Of a stretch of 16,247 nt of DNA, positions 7,414 through 14,314 are shown piece after piece (within the stretch, counting starts at the first letter, position 1; each line of letters opens with the position of its first letter). A model generated the notes under the pieces. It had not been told where the DNA came from. It did no database searches and saw only the letters and a program-made list of their open reading frames with translations. Made by a program: the position numbers and the translations under genes. Source of the stretch: an uncultured Lachnospiraceae bacterium (GTDB lineage Bacteria; Bacillota; Clostridia; Lachnospirales; Lachnospiraceae); contig CAJUAE010000082.1 in assembly GCA_910583965.1 (NCBI GenBank), positions 1-16,247 on the forward strand, read 5' to 3'.

Positions 7414-8001
7414 TTATAAACTCCCTTTCGTAGAAAGCACATCTTTAACACGTCCATCTATAGAAACCGCTTCATCAAGTGCTTTTGAAAACGCCTTAAA
7501 TACAGCTTCAATCATATGGTGACTGTTCTCTCCACTAAGCATCTTAATATGTATATTCATACCAGCACTATACGACATCGCATAAAAAAATTCTTTTACA
7601 AGCGCAGTGTCAAAACTCCCAACCATATTTTGAGGAAAGCTACAATCAAACTGCAAATAAGGCCGACCACACAAATCAACAGCACACAACGCTAAGGCAT
7701 CATCCATTGGTAATATAAAATAACCATATCGTTTGATACCCTTTTTATCTCCAATCGCCTTCTTAATCGCACTTCCAAGCACAATCCCCGCATCCTCGAC
7801 AGTATGATGTCCGTCAACTTCCAAATCTCCAGTAATATCAATCTCCAAATCAAAAAATCCATGTTTAGAAAATCCTTCGAGCATATGGTCAAAAAATCCA
7901 ATTCCCGTATTGACAACTGATTTTCCTTCCCCATCCAAATTTAATTTTACACAAATATCTGTCTCTTTGGTTGTTCTTTTTATTTCTGCAATTCTTTCCA
8001 T
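7414..8001 (-). CDS. hisB: imidazoleglycerol-phosphate dehydratase
   Basis: Converts imidazole glycerol phosphate to imidazole acetol phosphate, the sixth step of histidine synthesis, in the cytoplasm. The 195-aa length matches the monofunctional enzyme, with no histidinol-phosphatase fusion. The two-fold repeated metal-binding motifs are visible: GFFDHML (H39) with DGHHTVED (63-70), and NIHI (H152) with GENSHHMIEA (158-167). These bind the two Mn ions of the active site. The ATG at 8001 has a GAGAGG-type ribosome site in the 18-bp gap after hisD. It is the last his gene of the cluster and is followed after 3 bp by the unrelated GH25 gene. Confidence 0.97.
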   Translation of the reverse strand: MERIAEIKRTTKETDICVKLNLDGEGKSVVNTGIGFFDHMLEGFSKHGFFDLEIDITGDLEVDGHHTVEDAGIVLGSAIKKAIGDKKGIKRYGYFILPMDDALALCAVDLCGRPYLQFDCSFPQNMVGSFDTALVKEFFYAMSYSAGMNIHIKMLSGENSHHMIEAVFKAFSKALDEAVSIDGRVKDVLSTKGSL

Positions 8002-8019
8002 GATAGCATTCCTCTCCTG

Positions 8020-9309
8020 CTACTCAAAACGCACATGAATTGAATTGGCATGTGCAGTCAACCCTTCTTTCTTTGCAAACAATTCAATATCCTCATGAAC
8101 CTTTTCAAGAGCCTCTCTCGAATAACAGATTACACTTGATTTTTTCACATAATCATCCACATTTAACGGCGAAAAGAACTTTGCAGTACCATTGGTTGGC
8201 AAAACATGATTAGGCCCTGCATAATAATCTCCTAACGGTTCTGAAGAATATTCCCCCAGAAAAATTGCACCAGCATTTCGGATTTTTGTCATTGTATCAA
8301 ACGGATTTTTTGTCAAAATCTCAAGATGCTCAGAGGCAATCTCATTTGCCGCTTCAATAGCAATATCCATATCAGGTGCCACAAGAATATATCCATAATT
8401 GTCAAGCGATTTCTGAATAATTTCCCTACGCTCAAGAGTCGCAACAAAACGCTCAATCTCGCCAGAAACGCTTTTAGCGAGATCTTCACTTGTCGTAATT
8501 AAAATCGCTGAAGCTAGCTCATCATGTTCCGCCTGAGACAACAGGTCTGCTGCCACATATTTTGGTGTGGCACTCTCGTCAGCAAGCACAAGAATCTCTG
8601 AAGGTCCTGCAATAGAGTCAATGCTAACATGACCATAAACCATACGTTTCGCTAACGCAACAAAGATATTTCCTGGTCCTACAATCTTATCGACCTTCGG
8701 TATCATCTCCGTACCATATGCAAGCGCTGCAATTGCCTGTGCACCTCCTACTTTATAAATAACATCTACTCCTGCAATATCCGCCGCCACAAGCGTTGCT
8801 GGATTCACTTTTCCATCAGCATCAGCAGGCGTTGTCATAATAATATTAGGAACACCTGCAACTTTTGCAGGAATCACATTCATCAAGGTTGTTGATGGAT
8901 AAGCCGCCTTTCCACCTGGAACATAAACTCCCACCTTATGCATAGGCGTAATTTTCTGTCCCAATATCGTCCCATCTTCCTTGGCATCAAACCAACTATT
9001 TCTTTTCTGCTTCTCATGATAAGCACGAATGTTTGTTGCAGAATCTTTCATTACTTGTATAAAATGTGCATCCAATTCCTGATAAGCTGATGCAATTTCC
9101 TCTTTCGTAACCCTAAAATTTTCTTTTGTCATAACACAATGATCAAATTTCAGAGAATATTCAAATATGGCTTCCTCTCTACGTTCTTTTACCGCTGTGA
9201 TAATATCTGTTACCACCTTCTCATATTCACTATAATCATTTGTACTTCGTTTTAATAAATTTTCAAGCAAATTTTGCTTTGTGTCATTCGTTAATTTTAC
9301 AATTCGCAT
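8020..9309 (-). CDS. hisD: histidinol dehydrogenase
   Basis: Zinc- and NAD-dependent enzyme that oxidises L-histidinol to histidinol aldehyde and then to histidine, the last two steps of the pathway. The 429 aa are full length. Family motifs in order: VGVYVPGGKAAYPSTTLMN; KVGGAQAIAALAYGTE; KIVGPGNIFVALAKR; IAGPSEILVLADE; SQAEHDELASA with Gln and His zinc ligands; ASEHLEI with the catalytic Glu-His pair; and GPNHVLPTNGTAKF. The C-terminal NSIHVRF region carries a further expected histidine. The ATG at 9309 is 2 bp after the hisG stop, with GGAGG overlapping the hisG end, so it is translationally coupled. Confidence 0.97.
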   Translation of the reverse strand: MRIVKLTNDTKQNLLENLLKRSTNDYSEYEKVVTDIITAVKERREEAIFEYSLKFDHCVMTKENFRVTKEEIASAYQELDAHFIQVMKDSATNIRAYHEKQKRNSWFDAKEDGTILGQKITPMHKVGVYVPGGKAAYPSTTLMNVIPAKVAGVPNIIMTTPADADGKVNPATLVAADIAGVDVIYKVGGAQAIAALAYGTEMIPKVDKIVGPGNIFVALAKRMVYGHVSIDSIAGPSEILVLADESATPKYVAADLLSQAEHDELASAILITTSEDLAKSVSGEIERFVATLERREIIQKSLDNYGYILVAPDMDIAIEAANEIASEHLEILTKNPFDTMTKIRNAGAIFLGEYSSEPLGDYYAGPNHVLPTNGTAKFFSPLNVDDYVKKSSVICYSREALEKVHEDIELFAKKEGLTAHANSIHVRFE

Positions 9310-9311
9310 TT

Positions 9312-9947
9312 TTATAGCGCCTCCTTTAACGCCTGCAAAATCTTTTTAATGCGCTCCGCCTCCATTTTCATACTGACTTGATTGACAATCATTCGCGCAG
9401 AAAGCGGACAGATTTCTTCCAAAACTTCCAGTCCATTTTCCTTCAATGTAGAACCTGTCTCAACAATATCAACAATCACATCACTCAATCCCACAATCGG
9501 TCCAAGTTCAACAGAACCATTTAGTTTAATAATATCAACCGTTTGATGCTTTTGATTATAAAAATAATCCTTTGCAATCTTTGGATATTTGCTAGCTACT
9601 CGTATCATCTCATGATGCTGCAAAAGCTCTTTTGCAGAAGCCGGACCACAAACACACATTCTACACTTTCCAAAACCCAAATCCAAAACCTCATAGCATC
9701 TTCGATTTTCTTCTAAAATGGTATCACTTCCCACCACACCAATATCCGCAGCACCATACTCTACATAAGTAGGGACATCTGAACCTTTTGCCAAAAAAAA
9801 CTTCAACCTTAAATCTTCATTGACAAAAATTAATTTCCGTGAAGATTTATCCTTCATTTCCTCACAAGTAATTCCTATTTGTTCTAGAAGTTCCAACGTT
9901 TGCGCCGCTAATCTGCCCTTGCCAAGTGCAAAAGTAAGATACTCCAT
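9312..9947 (-). CDS. hisG: ATP phosphoribosyltransferase, short form
   Basis: Catalytic subunit of ATP phosphoribosyltransferase, which joins ATP and PRPP in the first committed step of histidine synthesis. At 211 aa it is the short form (HisG-S): it lacks the C-terminal ACT-like regulatory domain and needs HisZ, which is encoded directly upstream. Visible motifs are LTFALGKGRL at the start, the substrate-binding ADIGVVGSD block, and the PRPP-loop region DVIVDIVETGSTLKENGL. The reading frame stays open to a TTG at 10016, but the ATG at 9947 is the real start: it gives the family N-terminus, sits one base after the hisZ TGA, and has an AAGGGAA ribosome site. Feedback control by histidine should act through HisZ. 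Confidence 0.96.
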   Translation of the reverse strand: MEYLTFALGKGRLAAQTLELLEQIGITCEEMKDKSSRKLIFVNEDLRLKFFLAKGSDVPTYVEYGAADIGVVGSDTILEENRRCYEVLDLGFGKCRMCVCGPASAKELLQHHEMIRVASKYPKIAKDYFYNQKHQTVDIIKLNGSVELGPIVGLSDVIVDIVETGSTLKENGLEVLEEICPLSARMIVNQVSMKMEAERIKKILQALKEAL

Positions 9948-9948
9948 A

Positions 9949-11157
9949 TCAATTCCCTTCCTTTCCAGCAGAACCATCCAGATACACAACTTCAGAAAAG
10001 TTATTGTCCGCAGCAAATTTTTTATACTGTTCTTCCGAATACTCTTTTTTCATCAACACAGTAGCATATCCCTGTTCACGATACACCTTTGCCTTCTTCA
10101 ACGCTTCACAAAACATATCGCTATATAAAACCAAAATATTTTTTGTTGCAGAAACAGGGCAACGTTTTTGTCTAGTAAGTACTGTCACAAGCTCATCAAT
10201 CATTACAACAAAACCAGTTGCAGGCGCATTTTTACCAAATTTTTCTAAAAGATTATCATACCTGCCACCTTTTGCAATAGCACTTCCTGCCTGATAGGTA
10301 TATGCACTAAAAATAACACCTGTATAATAATTATATTTACTAACCATTGCAAGATCAAAAGAAATATATTGCTCAACACCATATATTTTCAATAGTTTAT
10401 AAACTTCCTGTAACCGCTCAATTGCCTTGCAAGAACGCGTGTTCTTAACATATTCTAATGCTTTATCCAAAACTTCATAAGAACCAAACAAACTATTGAC
10501 ATTCAAAAGTGCCTCAATTGTTTTTGCAGATATGTTCTTACCCAATAAAAGTTCCTGCGCACCAAATTCATTTCTATTAGAAATATATTCACGCAGTGCA
10601 ATCTCTGTCTCCTCATCAAGTTCTGCCTCTGCACATAGCCCCTTAAAATATTCAATCTGTCCAACAGAAATCTGAAACTCTTTCAATCCAGAATTACAGA
10701 GCGCTTCGACAAGCAAAGCAATTATTTCTGCATCTGCCTCCGGCGAATCATCTCCAATAAGTTCAGCCCCCATCTGTGTTGTCTCTTTTAATTTTCCTTG
10801 CAAATCACTTGTATTGATAAAGTTGTTACCAGAATAACAAAAACGAAGTGGAATTGTCTCATCCATAAAATATTTTGCAGCACATCGAGCTATTGAAGGT
10901 GTAAAATCTGGTCTTAACACCAATGTATTTCCTTCCTTATCAAAAAACTTATAAAGTTCTTTTGATGGTGTTGTACCAATTTCGCGACTAAAAACATCAA
11001 AAAATTCAAAGATAGGTGTCTGAATATTTTGGTAGCCATAACTGTATAGTTTCTCGCCAAAAAGCCTTTGAACCATCTGTTTACTAGCATACTCTCTACC
11101 ATAAATATCCCGCACACCCTCCGGCGTATGCAGAAGTCTTTTTCCGCTATAATCCAT
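9949..11157 (-). CDS. hisZ: ATP phosphoribosyltransferase regulatory subunit
   Basis: HisRS-like protein without aminoacylation function that assembles with short HisG and gives it activity and histidine feedback control. The 402-aa sequence shows the class II synthetase fold: TPEGVRDIYG near the N-terminus, motif-2-like LRPDFTPSIAR (81-91), and AIAKGGRYDNLLEKFG in the last third. A C-terminal segment of about 65 residues (from NILVLYSD on) resembles an anticodon-binding-type alpha/beta fold. The assignment as HisZ rather than HisS rests on the adjacent short hisG, the divergent HisRS motifs and the his operon context. The ATG at 11157 has GAGAGGGGA about 7 bp upstream. It is the first gene after a strong promoter. 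Confidence 0.93.
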   Translation of the reverse strand: MDYSGKRLLHTPEGVRDIYGREYASKQMVQRLFGEKLYSYGYQNIQTPIFEFFDVFSREIGTTPSKELYKFFDKEGNTLVLRPDFTPSIARCAAKYFMDETIPLRFCYSGNNFINTSDLQGKLKETTQMGAELIGDDSPEADAEIIALLVEALCNSGLKEFQISVGQIEYFKGLCAEAELDEETEIALREYISNRNEFGAQELLLGKNISAKTIEALLNVNSLFGSYEVLDKALEYVKNTRSCKAIERLQEVYKLLKIYGVEQYISFDLAMVSKYNYYTGVIFSAYTYQAGSAIAKGGRYDNLLEKFGKNAPATGFVVMIDELVTVLTRQKRCPVSATKNILVLYSDMFCEALKKAKVYREQGYATVLMKKEYSEEQYKKFAADNNFSEVVYLDGSAGKEGN

Positions 11158-11240
11158 TGTAAATCCCCTCTCTAAGCCACAGTTAATTCTATCGCTTTAT
11201 CACGCTAATTCATTACCAAGTTAGCACAGTATATTATCGA

Positions 11241-11269
11241 AGTATACACGTTTTTCCTGATAGTGTCAA
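11241..11269 (-). promoter_or_regulatory. sigma-A-type promoter for hisZGDB
   Basis: On the minus strand, TTGACA (11269-11264), a 17-bp spacer, and TATACT (11246-11241): a perfect -35 and a one-mismatch -10. The -35 overlaps the recU TGA stop. The predicted start near 11234 leaves a leader of about 75 bases before hisZ. I see only a weak 5-bp GCTAA/TTAGC pairing in it. It is too short for a T-box, and no leader peptide rich in His codons is visible. Confidence 0.85.
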
Positions 11270-11808
11270 CTGATTCTCTCCCTATCATTTAAATCAGTCT
11301 GAATCATATCCAGATATGGCACCATCTGTCCACCCTTATGCTTCATAAAATACTTATCCTTTAATTCCTCATACCGAAAACTTTTTCTACCACCTTGTTC
11401 CATTCTATCCCAAAAAACATTCAGTTCATGTATCCGCATATAATACATAATATCACGCGCTGTAAAATAAATTAGAAAAAAAGCAATGCCACCCTGTTTA
11501 TCAAAATCTCGCATAAACTGAACCTGATGTGGGTGTATTTTCTGCAACATAAACAAATCAACTGCACACTCTTTCGCATCAAAACAAACTGGAATCCCCT
11601 GCACTGCTCCTATGTAATCCACTGTACTTTTCTGCTCAAAATAGGCAAGTGTTATATGTCTTGTCTGTTTGTCTATTGTAATGGGGGTAATTGGTGTTGG
11701 AACCTTCTGGATAAGTGCCAACCCGCTCTCCCGATATTTTTCATTTGTCATATTAATCATTTCTTCCAAAAGCGAACCGCGCAGTCCACGAGATTTCCAT
11801 GTGGGCAT
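11266..11808 (-). CDS. recU: RecU-type Holliday junction resolvase
   Basis: Structure-specific nuclease that resolves four-way DNA junctions in recombinational repair and chromosome segregation in Firmicutes. The 180-aa length is typical. RecU features: TWKSRGLRGSLLEEMIN at the start, KVPTPITPI, AYFEQKSTVDYIGAVQG, CFDAKEC, IHPHQVQFM, QGGIAFFLIYF and GGRKSFRYEEL. By comparison with B. subtilis RecU, active-site residues are D64 (STVDY), D77 in the position of Glu101, and K79. The Glu-to-Asp change should preserve metal binding and, from memory, occurs in other Clostridia. The ATG at 11808 is 3 bp after the upstream stop, with AGGAGG overlapping the end of that gene. It is often linked to pbp1a in Bacilli; here its neighbours differ. 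Confidence 0.93.
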   Translation of the reverse strand: MPTWKSRGLRGSLLEEMINMTNEKYRESGLALIQKVPTPITPITIDKQTRHITLAYFEQKSTVDYIGAVQGIPVCFDAKECAVDLFMLQKIHPHQVQFMRDFDKQGGIAFFLIYFTARDIMYYMRIHELNVFWDRMEQGGRKSFRYEELKDKYFMKHKGGQMVPYLDMIQTDLNDRERIS

Positions 11809-11811
11809 AAC

Positions 11812-12825
11812 TTATTCCTCCTGCAAAAGTTTATTGAAAATCATAGGCACAGGGCACTCCAATACGCTAGATGAAACCTGAGCAAAATCTTTGCATGACG
11901 AAACAGGAAAAACTAGTTTATGCGCATGAAGAAGTTGATTCTTTACCCCTTTTTGCGCATATAATTGATTTCTTTTCGCATCTCCGTACTTACTATCCCC
12001 TATAATTGGGTACCCTAATGCGGCTAACTGTGCACGAATCTGATGCGGCTTACCTGTAAAAAGCTGCACTTCCAACTGTGTAATATTATTTGCTATGCAA
12101 ACTGTACGATATACAGTATCAATAAAAACAGCTTCCTTCTGCAACGTTTCTGGAACATTATTTTTGTCCTGATAAATTGTCACTTTATTCTGTACGGAAT
12201 CTTTGTACAAATAACCAGTCACACGTTTTGTTATTGAAAGTTCTCCAAAAACCAAACAGTAATAATACTTCTCTAAAGATTTATCCCGAATAATACGACT
12301 TAAATACTGACTTCCTGCCAAAGTTTTACCACAGACGACCATTCCAGAAGTATTTCTATCCAATCGGTTACAGACCGAAGGACGAAATGTTACAAGTGAC
12401 TCTTTTGTAATAAAACCTTTCTTTAACAAATAGCCAATCAGCCATTCATTGACACTTGTTTCTTCTGGCTTTGATTTTTGCGATAGGATTCCAGAGGGTT
12501 TATTAACTACTAAAATATTATTATCTTCATATACAATATCCAAATCACGCATTTTATAATATGCTTGTTCATATGGCGCAATATTCAAAGAACAATTCTC
12601 TATTTCTCCACAAAACTTTTTAAAAGTTTCATCAGCAAAGAAAAATTTTACTTCATCATCAATGGAAAGCTTCTCTCCACCATCCGCTTTTTTTCCATTT
12701 AAGACAATATTCTTTTTGCGAAGCATCTTATAAATAAAGCTGTCGGGCGCCTCCCTTAACAGCTTTTTCAAATATTTATCAAACCGCTGCCCTGCTTCAT
12801 TGGAAGAAATCTTTTTTAAAATCAT
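11812..12825 (-). CDS. RluC/RluD-like 23S rRNA pseudouridine synthase
   Basis: A 337-aa RluA-family enzyme that isomerises uridine to pseudouridine, most likely in 23S rRNA. An N-terminal S4 RNA-binding domain (residues 1-65: RFDKYLKKLLREAP, KNIVLNGKKAD) is followed by the catalytic domain: IVYEDNNILVVNKPSGIL, then CNRLDRNTSGMVV with the catalytic D156, then LFTGKPHQIRAQLAALGYPIIGDSKYG. The frame extends to a TTG at 12849, but the ATG at 12825 has AAGGA about 8-9 bp upstream and gives the usual N-terminus (MILKKISSNEAGQRFDKY). RluC, RluD and RluB-like paralogues cannot be told apart from sequence alone, so no symbol is assigned. It is cotranscribed with recU, judging from the 3-bp gap. Confidence 0.92.
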   Translation of the reverse strand: MILKKISSNEAGQRFDKYLKKLLREAPDSFIYKMLRKKNIVLNGKKADGGEKLSIDDEVKFFFADETFKKFCGEIENCSLNIAPYEQAYYKMRDLDIVYEDNNILVVNKPSGILSQKSKPEETSVNEWLIGYLLKKGFITKESLVTFRPSVCNRLDRNTSGMVVCGKTLAGSQYLSRIIRDKSLEKYYYCLVFGELSITKRVTGYLYKDSVQNKVTIYQDKNNVPETLQKEAVFIDTVYRTVCIANNITQLEVQLFTGKPHQIRAQLAALGYPIIGDSKYGDAKRNQLYAQKGVKNQLLHAHKLVFPVSSCKDFAQVSSSVLECPVPMIFNKLLQEE

Positions 12826-12875
12826 AACAGCCGTCCTTTTCAATCTCAATAATTCATAAACAAATTTTCTAAATA

Positions 12876-13442
12876 TTATAAAGAAATATCACATAAAAGT
12901 TCCAAAATTTCTATCTCTTTTTTTCCAGATTCTAATGTTTGAAGTTGCTCTAATCGGTCTATAAAACGCGCCTTCTCAGAAAAAATCTTGATGGTAATAT
13001 TCTGTAATCTATTTTGTTTTAGAATACTTTGAATATGTTTCTCACATGCAGATACATCGCAATTTGAAAATTCTGTATAACCAATCAGATTGGTTCCACG
13101 CACAGCAAAACAGTTTATCGGGAAATTTAATTTATATGAGGTCAAGTACATGCTATATAAAGCAGACACATTTCCTTGCTGTCCAGAAATTTCCTGATAA
13201 ACTTTCTCACTAAACTTTGGAATTTTAAAATACATCACAACCGATACCAAGCTTTTGCTAGAAGGCAACATTCCCAAAACAGCGACAATCGTCAATAGAT
13301 TATTTGTTTTTCCCGTTGAGAAATACCCCAACAAAAGTACCGAAATAGAAATCAAAAAATATACTGCTGTGCGAATAATTACTCTTTTTCGCTCATAAAA
13401 GGGATATCCAAACTCTCCTTTTTTTTGCCTTTGTGTTTTCAT
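12876..13442 (-). CDS. two-helix membrane protein of unknown function
   Basis: A 188-aa protein that I do not recognise. A basic N-terminal stretch (MKTQRQKKGEFGYPFYERKR) precedes two close hydrophobic segments (about residues 22-42 and 47-66), then a soluble domain of about 120 residues. That domain has two cysteines near SNCDVSACEKH and a Glu/Lys-rich end. By the positive-inside rule both termini should be cytoplasmic, so the C-terminal domain is probably cytoplasmic. The start is supported by GGGAGA 6 bp upstream of the ATG. It lies 50 bp before the pseudouridine synthase gene and may share its transcript. The intergenic segment just upstream carries two hairpins. No function can be inferred. 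Confidence 0.8.
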   Translation of the reverse strand: MKTQRQKKGEFGYPFYERKRVIIRTAVYFLISISVLLLGYFSTGKTNNLLTIVAVLGMLPSSKSLVSVVMYFKIPKFSEKVYQEISGQQGNVSALYSMYLTSYKLNFPINCFAVRGTNLIGYTEFSNCDVSACEKHIQSILKQNRLQNITIKIFSEKARFIDRLEQLQTLESGKKEIEILELLCDISL

Positions 13443-13467
13443 CTACTGTCTCCCGCTCTTTAACACA

Positions 13468-13525
13468 CGAACTTCCATCTGCCCGCTAAAGCGGGCAGAC
13501 AAATCAAGATGGCGAACTTTGATTT
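13468..13525. repeat. double-hairpin intergenic element with flanking direct repeats
   Basis: Between the SDR gene and the 188-aa gene are a perfect 9-bp GC-rich stem with a TAAA loop (TCTGCCCGC 13478-13486, GCGGGCAGA 13491-13499) and, immediately adjacent, a 7-bp stem AAATCAA/TTGATTT (13501-13507, 13519-13525) with an 11-base loop. The 7-mer CGAACTT occurs at both edges (13468-13474 and 13513-13519), and CCATCT/AGATGG can pair as an alternative. There is no U-run on the minus strand, so it is not a clear intrinsic terminator. It may be a processing or attenuation signal, or a small REP/MITE-like insertion. Confidence 0.65.
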
Positions 13526-13539
13526 CTTCACATTTCATA

Positions 13540-14301
13540 CTATTTTAAAAATCGCATTCCTGCCAAAAGAACTTGATGTGGAATAATTTTTGCCAAAACT
13601 TCAAAACTCTTTATCCAAATTCCATACACAGACCGTTCTCTTTTATGGTAAGAATCTTGAATCGCGCTCTCTACTACCTGATCCGCGCGTACTAAGGTAA
13701 GTTTTTTTACTGCAAGCCTACTGCCAGTTTTCTCTGCAATATCAAAAAAGGGCGTATCAACTGGACCAGGGCACACTGCAGTCACATAAATTTTTTTATG
13801 ACGTAACTCCTGACGCAATGCTCTGGAAAAACTATACACATAAGCTTTTGTTGCCGCATAAACTGCAAAATTAGGCTGTGGCAAAAAAGCAGCACTGGAC
13901 GCAACCTGAATCAATCGACTGTTTTTCCTCATATAAGGAAGACATAGATGTGTCATCTGCGTCAATGCCTTGCAGTTTACCTCTATCATACCAAGTTCTT
14001 CGTTGATATTGGAAGCGGAAAAATCTCCCAGAATGCCGTATCCTGCGCAGTTGACAAGCATGCGAATCACTGGTTTTTCATCTGCAAGTAACTTTCTTAG
14101 TCGTTCTACCTGTTCCTCTTTTGTAATATCCATGTCTAGAACCCGTGTTGTGTGTTCTAGATGCTGTGCTACTTCTAACAATTCCTTTTTGCGACGTGCA
14201 ATCATCCATATTTCATCAATATTTTGGAAAACATTGTCCAACTGCAACGCAAATTCCACCCCTATACCAGATGAAGCTCCTGTAATCAATATAATGTTCA
14301 T
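13540..14301 (-). CDS. SDR-family NAD(P)-dependent oxidoreductase
   Basis: Classical short-chain dehydrogenase/reductase, 253 aa, cytoplasmic; the substrate is unknown. The Rossmann cofactor motif TGASSGIG is at residues 7-14, with ARRKKE at the end of beta-2 (basic residues, favouring NADP). Next come DMDIT, the NCAG motif (84-87) and the catalytic set S135/S136, Y148 and K152 (VYAATKAYVYSF), then PGPVDTPFF. The C-terminal part resembles DltE/YqjQ-like SDRs with a hydrophobic tail. The ATG at 14301 has GGGAG 8 bp upstream. It lies 13 bp after the ygiQ-like gene and is probably cotranscribed with it. No neighbour points to a pathway. Confidence 0.92.
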   Translation of the reverse strand: MNIILITGASSGIGVEFALQLDNVFQNIDEIWMIARRKKELLEVAQHLEHTTRVLDMDITKEEQVERLRKLLADEKPVIRMLVNCAGYGILGDFSASNINEELGMIEVNCKALTQMTHLCLPYMRKNSRLIQVASSAAFLPQPNFAVYAATKAYVYSFSRALRQELRHKKIYVTAVCPGPVDTPFFDIAEKTGSRLAVKKLTLVRADQVVESAIQDSYHKRERSVYGIWIKSFEVLAKIIPHQVLLAGMRFLK

Positions 14302-14314
14302 ATCTCAATCTCCC

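Noticed and set aside
9948..10016. N-terminal extension of HisG from a TTG at 10016
   Set aside because: It would overlap hisZ by about 70 bases and adds residues absent from the family; the ATG at 9947 has a good ribosome site and gives the canonical start.
11158..11240. T-box or histidine leader-peptide attenuator before hisZ
   Set aside because: The leader is only about 75 bases, has no T-box consensus and no run of His codons, and its only stem is 5 bp.
12826..12849. TTG start of the pseudouridine synthase at 12849
   Set aside because: The ATG at 12825 has AAGGA at proper spacing and yields the usual N-terminus.
13478..13499. Intrinsic terminator after the SDR gene
   Set aside because: The GC-rich stem is good, but no U-run follows on the minus strand and none is clear on the plus strand.
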